Virus record (IMG/VR): IMGVR_UViG_3300027797_000016
Coordinates: 1 to 64,000 of that record
Reading direction: 5' to 3' (one strand)
From: a virus
DNA: 64,000 nt
Below the pieces are notes generated by a model that saw nothing but the letters and a program-made list of their open reading frames with translations, was not told where the DNA came from and made no database searches. The first letter of the stretch is position 1. Every line of letters begins with the position of its first letter. The position numbers were made by a program, and so were the translations under genes. Shown here piece after piece: positions 60,563-64,000 of this stretch.

Positions 60563-61894
60563 TTATGATGTGAGGGTTTGGAGTTGGGAGTTAGAAAGAC
60601 GGACTGGGTAGTATGAGAGTCTGGAGATGGTTCCATTTAGGTATCTATTAGTATCACTTTCACGACCAACAACTAATATATTAAATCCACTTTGACTTAT
60701 ATTACCTGTAGCATCCAAAGAAATATTTCCTCCATTTAAACATTGTGAGAAGTAATTTACATCCTCATAATTAAATATCGATTTACCATTTCCTGATGTA
60801 TAAGTATTTGATATAAATTCAACTGCATATGTAAAATCTGTTAAAAATGCAAAACTTCGCATGGTTGATATATACACTCCGGATTCTTGCCCTCCTATTC
60901 TTGAGGACATTCTACGACTAATATTAGAACTATCAAATATACTAACTAAATACATATCTAAAATACTACTTGGGTGAATTTTGTTATTAAAATTCACTAA
61001 GAAACTCCCCTCATCCTGTCTATACCAACTACTAAAGTTCTTACCAGTTATTGATGCATTATCTGCTGCTCGGGTTCTTGTTGATCCTACTGTGGGTATG
61101 TAGGAGGTTGGGAAGGATGCTTGTTCTATTTGGGCGCCCCAGACGTAGATGCCACTGGTGCCGTCTCCTGTGTAAACAGTATTTATACTCGTTGTATTTA
61201 AAGTTACATTAAAATTAACTGCAGTTCCACTACCTGCGGTTGAAGGAATTCCCGTTAAAATACATCTATACCACCCGTTTGGATATTGTTGAATATTTGT
61301 TGTAATTACCGATCCATTTCCTTCTGCTAAAGTACTAACTACACTTCCAGTATCACTATCAAACCAAGCAGATGCTCTATTTCCTGCTGCACCTGCTGCA
61401 ATTATTTGAAATCTTATTCTATATCTTTCTGCAGATTTTATGAAAATAGAAGCAGTATATGTTGCAGATGTTGATCCGGATACATCTAAATTTATAAAAT
61501 GATCTGTGCTTGGACTTGTATCTTCATATAGTTTTTCGCAATCATTAGTTCCATTTGGAGATAAAGTTGCTGCAACATTTGCTGATACAGAAGTCCGGAC
61601 TTTACTCCAAGCAGCATTATCAAACTGCTCACTATAAGTCAACAAATTAGTCCTACTCTCCTCCACCAACAAACCCAAACTCTCACCAGTCACCGGGTTG
61701 TGGTCAAAACGTGCTTCATTTACTCCAGATAACTTAATCAACCCATCAGCACCCACATAAGACCCACCACTAGATCTTGTAAAGGTAATACGGGGGTCTA
61801 GTGTTTTACTATTTGCAAAATCAAGGTCAAGTGTAGGTAGCACAATAGGGTAATCAAGTTCTGCACTGGTATTAAAAACTTGTTTGACTGACAT
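60563..61894 (-). CDS. LamG-like tail fibre/adhesin, paralog B
   Basis: 443 residues; same plan as 58414-59742. About 115 bp of the shared N-terminal part (near 61608-61722, like 59449-59563) is identical in DNA, whereas the receptor-side half differs. Late motif at 61911. Confidence 0.75.
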   Translation of the reverse strand: MSVKQVFNTSAELDYPIVLPTLDLDFANSKTLDPRITFTRSSGGSYVGADGLIKLSGVNEARFDHNPVTGESLGLLVEESRTNLLTYSEQFDNAAWSKVRTSVSANVAATLSPNGTNDCEKLYEDTSPSTDHFINLDVSGSTSATYTASIFIKSAERYRIRFQIIAAGAAGNRASAWFDSDTGSVVSTLAEGNGSVITTNIQQYPNGWYRCILTGIPSTAGSGTAVNFNVTLNTTSINTVYTGDGTSGIYVWGAQIEQASFPTSYIPTVGSTRTRAADNASITGKNFSSWYRQDEGSFLVNFNNKIHPSSILDMYLVSIFDSSNISRRMSSRIGGQESGVYISTMRSFAFLTDFTYAVEFISNTYTSGNGKSIFNYEDVNYFSQCLNGGNISLDATGNISQSGFNILVVGRESDTNRYLNGTISRLSYYPVRLSNSQLQTLTS

Positions 61895-61913
61895 ATTATT
61901 AGTTTATTTTTAT

Positions 61914-63515
61914 TTAGACTGTGATTCCACTTCTTATAACCTTTAATGTATTATTACGATATGTAGGTGAGAATAATAACCGTGCATTTGCTCCGCTAAT
62001 ATCAGCACCAAAAGAACCTAAAACCTCACTATTTGCAAGACTTGCATATTCTATATAATCACAAGCAGTCGCAGCAGAACCAACACTTTGTAAAATCATA
62101 ATATCAGTACTTTGATAGTTTCTCACTACACTTGTGGCAGGAAAACTAAATCCAGACCCTAATGCACCCAATGTTGCACTTAATGTATTTCCAGTCACAT
62201 AACCACTTCCGGGAGATACAATCACAACAGATGCAACTCCACCAGATTTAGTCATTGTATTACCAACACCAGCAAAGGTAGTTGTTCCAATACCAGTGAC
62301 TTGAGACCCTGCCTGATTATAAAAGAGTCTTAATGCAGTAGTACCAACACCAACTGCAAAGTAAATATTACCCGCAGTCACTGCAAACCCAGTAAATCCA
62401 GAGTTTGGAATACTAGATGCAAATGAGACTGCAATTGATGATGCAGTTCCTAGTCCGTGAACTGCAGTAGTTACAATTAAATTAGATGCACTTGTAAATC
62501 CAACTGCATTAAAGGAAAGTCCAATACCAATATTTGCTCTTGCATCATTACCACTACCACCAGTAATAGCAACATTCGTATAAGATGCTTCTGTAAATCC
62601 AGCACCAGCAGTGATTGTACCAACTGATGTAAGATTCGTAGACATTCCTGATGTAATCAGTTGTCCGGTGCAAGCAATCGAGACTTGATATCTTGCAGTC
62701 TGGAATGTTGCAGTAGGAAGACTATCTAATACTTGATTCGCAGTGGTTGCAGTAGTGGTAAGAATACCAGAGGTTTGAGAACCTATGACTCCAGTATTAA
62801 ATGTTGCTGATGTAGTAACTCCAGAAACATTTAGATTAGTTGCAGATGCACTTCCTAATATTGGTGTGACTAATGTAGGACTAGTAGCAAATACAGCAGC
62901 ACCAGTACCAGTCTCATCAGTAAGTGCTGCTGCTAGATTAGAACTTGATGGTGTTGCAAGGAAAGTAGCAACGTTAGCAGCAAGACCAGAAATACCTGTA
63001 GAAACCGGTAGTCCAGTACAATTTGTAAGAGTACCAGATTGTGGAGTTCCTAATATTGGTGTGACTAATGTAGGACTAGTAGCAAATACAGCAGCACCAG
63101 AACCAACATTATCAGTAAGTGCTGTTAAGAGTTGTAGTGATGTAAAAGACCCCAATGATGTTGCGGTATTAACTGATGTGATTGCACCAGTGAGATTAGG
63201 TATATTAGTTGTTGAGGTTGCAGTTCCACTGACTGCACCACTAAATGATGTTGCAGTAATGATACCTGCAGTTACATTTGCAAGTGTTGTGATACCAGTT
63301 ACATTTAAGTCAGTAAAGGTATTGGGTGCATTTGCGATTGCAGTTTCGATTGTTGCAGTTGTGGTTGCATCTAATGAAGCAATGTTTCTTAACTGTCTTC
63401 CTGCACTGATGACTTCTGTGTTACCAATACTTACTGATGTGACTGATGTGATACCAGCATTTACAATATTTCTACTATCATCGATGATAGTAGAGTTTGA
63501 AATTTTAATTGCCAC
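61914..63515 (-). CDS. long tail fibre protein, GTG start
   Basis: 533 residues starting GTG (M)AIKISNSTIIDDSRNIVNAG, a frequent fibre N-terminus. Two direct repeats of GAAVFATSPTLVTPILG (around 62855-62905 and 63035-63095) and G/T-rich beta helices in between. Late motif at 63543. Probably a trimeric fibre shaft that carries the adhesins. Confidence 0.75.
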   Translation of the reverse strand: MAIKISNSTIIDDSRNIVNAGITSVTSVSIGNTEVISAGRQLRNIASLDATTTATIETAIANAPNTFTDLNVTGITTLANVTAGIITATSFSGAVSGTATSTTNIPNLTGAITSVNTATSLGSFTSLQLLTALTDNVGSGAAVFATSPTLVTPILGTPQSGTLTNCTGLPVSTGISGLAANVATFLATPSSSNLAAALTDETGTGAAVFATSPTLVTPILGSASATNLNVSGVTTSATFNTGVIGSQTSGILTTTATTANQVLDSLPTATFQTARYQVSIACTGQLITSGMSTNLTSVGTITAGAGFTEASYTNVAITGGSGNDARANIGIGLSFNAVGFTSASNLIVTTAVHGLGTASSIAVSFASSIPNSGFTGFAVTAGNIYFAVGVGTTALRLFYNQAGSQVTGIGTTTFAGVGNTMTKSGGVASVVIVSPGSGYVTGNTLSATLGALGSGFSFPATSVVRNYQSTDIMILQSVGSAATACDYIEYASLANSEVLGSFGADISGANARLLFSPTYRNNTLKVIRSGITV

Positions 63516-63542
63516 CGTCTTCGTTTACACTAGGGGTTATTG

Positions 63543-64000
63543 TTATTTAGTTAATGCTTGGAGTTGAGCGTTGGTAAGTCTTTTTTGGTAGTATGAGAGT
63601 CTGGAGATGGTGTACTGTCCAATTGTAGTTCTTTGATCAGTATTTTTTCCAAATTCTAATTGATTAAATCCTGGAGAAGTTGCGTATATATTACCACTTC
63701 CTGTTCCTATTGTCCCATTTAATGCAGAAATAATTGGAGATGAATTTATATTGTAAGATTGAATTACTTTTTGAAAATTATTATTTGTTAAAGAAAATTG
63801 TGGATATAAATTTGTTCCTCCAACATTATATTGAGTATGAATACTGTTTGATATAGTTAGTAATCTAAAGTAATTATTAATCGTTCCAAATGTGGTTGCT
63901 GGGTAATTATTAATACTCCATATATTATTAGTAATATTTAATTCAGTTTTAAATTGTGCAAAAAATGTCCCCTCATCCTGCCGATACCACTCTCTAAAGT
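63543..64000 (-). CDS. LamG-like tail fibre/adhesin, paralog C (partial)
   Basis: Open to the window edge; the C-terminal 151 residues are visible: WYRQDEGTFFAQFK, then a beta sandwich ending RLSYYQKRLTNAQLQALTK. Matches the C-terminal halves of the two other LamG proteins. The N-terminus lies beyond position 64000. Confidence 0.75.
   Translation of the reverse strand, partial: FREWYRQDEGTFFAQFKTELNITNNIWSINNYPATTFGTINNYFRLLTISNSIHTQYNVGGTNLYPQFSLTNNNFQKVIQSYNINSSPIISALNGTIGTGSGNIYATSPGFNQLEFGKNTDQRTTIGQYTISRLSYYQKRLTNAQLQALTK

Noticed and set aside
62785-63567. 260-codon plus-strand reading frame
   Set aside because: It is the mirror of the low-complexity tail fibre gene 61914-63515; valine/alanine-rich composition arises from that gene's codons.

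Overview
The window looks like part of a large lytic T4-like (myovirus-type) cyanophage genome, AT-rich, with almost every gene on the minus strand and packed end to start with 1-11 nt overlaps. Cyanophage is inferred from a plant-type [2Fe-2S] ferredoxin, T4-type late promoter motifs (TATAAATA/CTAAATA) ahead of structural genes, proteins starting with a T4-like capsid targeting sequence, LamG-type tail proteins, and a permuted tmRNA whose tag resembles those of alpha-cyanobacteria (Synechococcus/Prochlorococcus/Cyanobium). Such a host is therefore the best guess.

Layout. 1-0.7 kb: a small membrane protein and an HNH endonuclease, leftward. 0.7-2.8 kb: a mostly non-coding divergence region with three repeat arrays, one small gene, and a consensus sigma-70 promoter firing rightward into the only convincing plus-strand gene, an HNH-like protein. 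3.3-17 kb: early-type small acidic genes, two ArdA-like antirestriction proteins, a DUF6011-like and a DUF2786-like protein, an SF2 helicase (UvsW type), and a DNA methyltransferase with an overlapping putative PD-(D/E)XK restriction endonuclease. Seven near-identical promoter/hairpin cassettes are scattered here. 17.1-18.2 kb: tRNA-Ile, -Glu, -Asp, -Trp and -Ser, plus a two-piece, circularly permuted tmRNA whose spacer contains the tRNA-Trp. 18.2-29 kb: small genes and a late block encoding several proteins with the MKTF..F capsid-targeting start, one with an HNH-like C-terminus. 29-53 kb: ferredoxin and about 90 tiny overlapping genes (many paralogs, notably an MTERAQ..ELEAL family), interrupted by three GIY-YIG/NUMOD nuclease genes and repeated TATAAT promoter modules, and ending with a 55-residue EF-Ts-like domain. 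53-58 kb: a glycoside hydrolase, a membrane-anchored proline-rich protein, a zinc ribbon protein and a zinc metalloprotease. 58-64 kb: tail/adhesin genes with LamG-like and collagen-like repeats, the last cut by the window edge.

Together: early genes blunt host restriction and may impose the phage's own modification; tRNAs, tmRNA and the EF-Ts-like domain suggest takeover of host translation and ribosome rescue; ferredoxin suggests redirected photosynthetic electrons; internal-head-type proteins, glycosidase and tail fibres serve the virion. The strongest novelty is the phage-borne permuted tmRNA with an embedded tRNA. Next are a late-promoter-inside-a-hairpin switch shared by three nuclease genes, the stand-alone EF-Ts domain, and repeated promoter modules that also encode the stop codons of the genes upstream. 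All family names come from reading motifs by eye; no database search was run.
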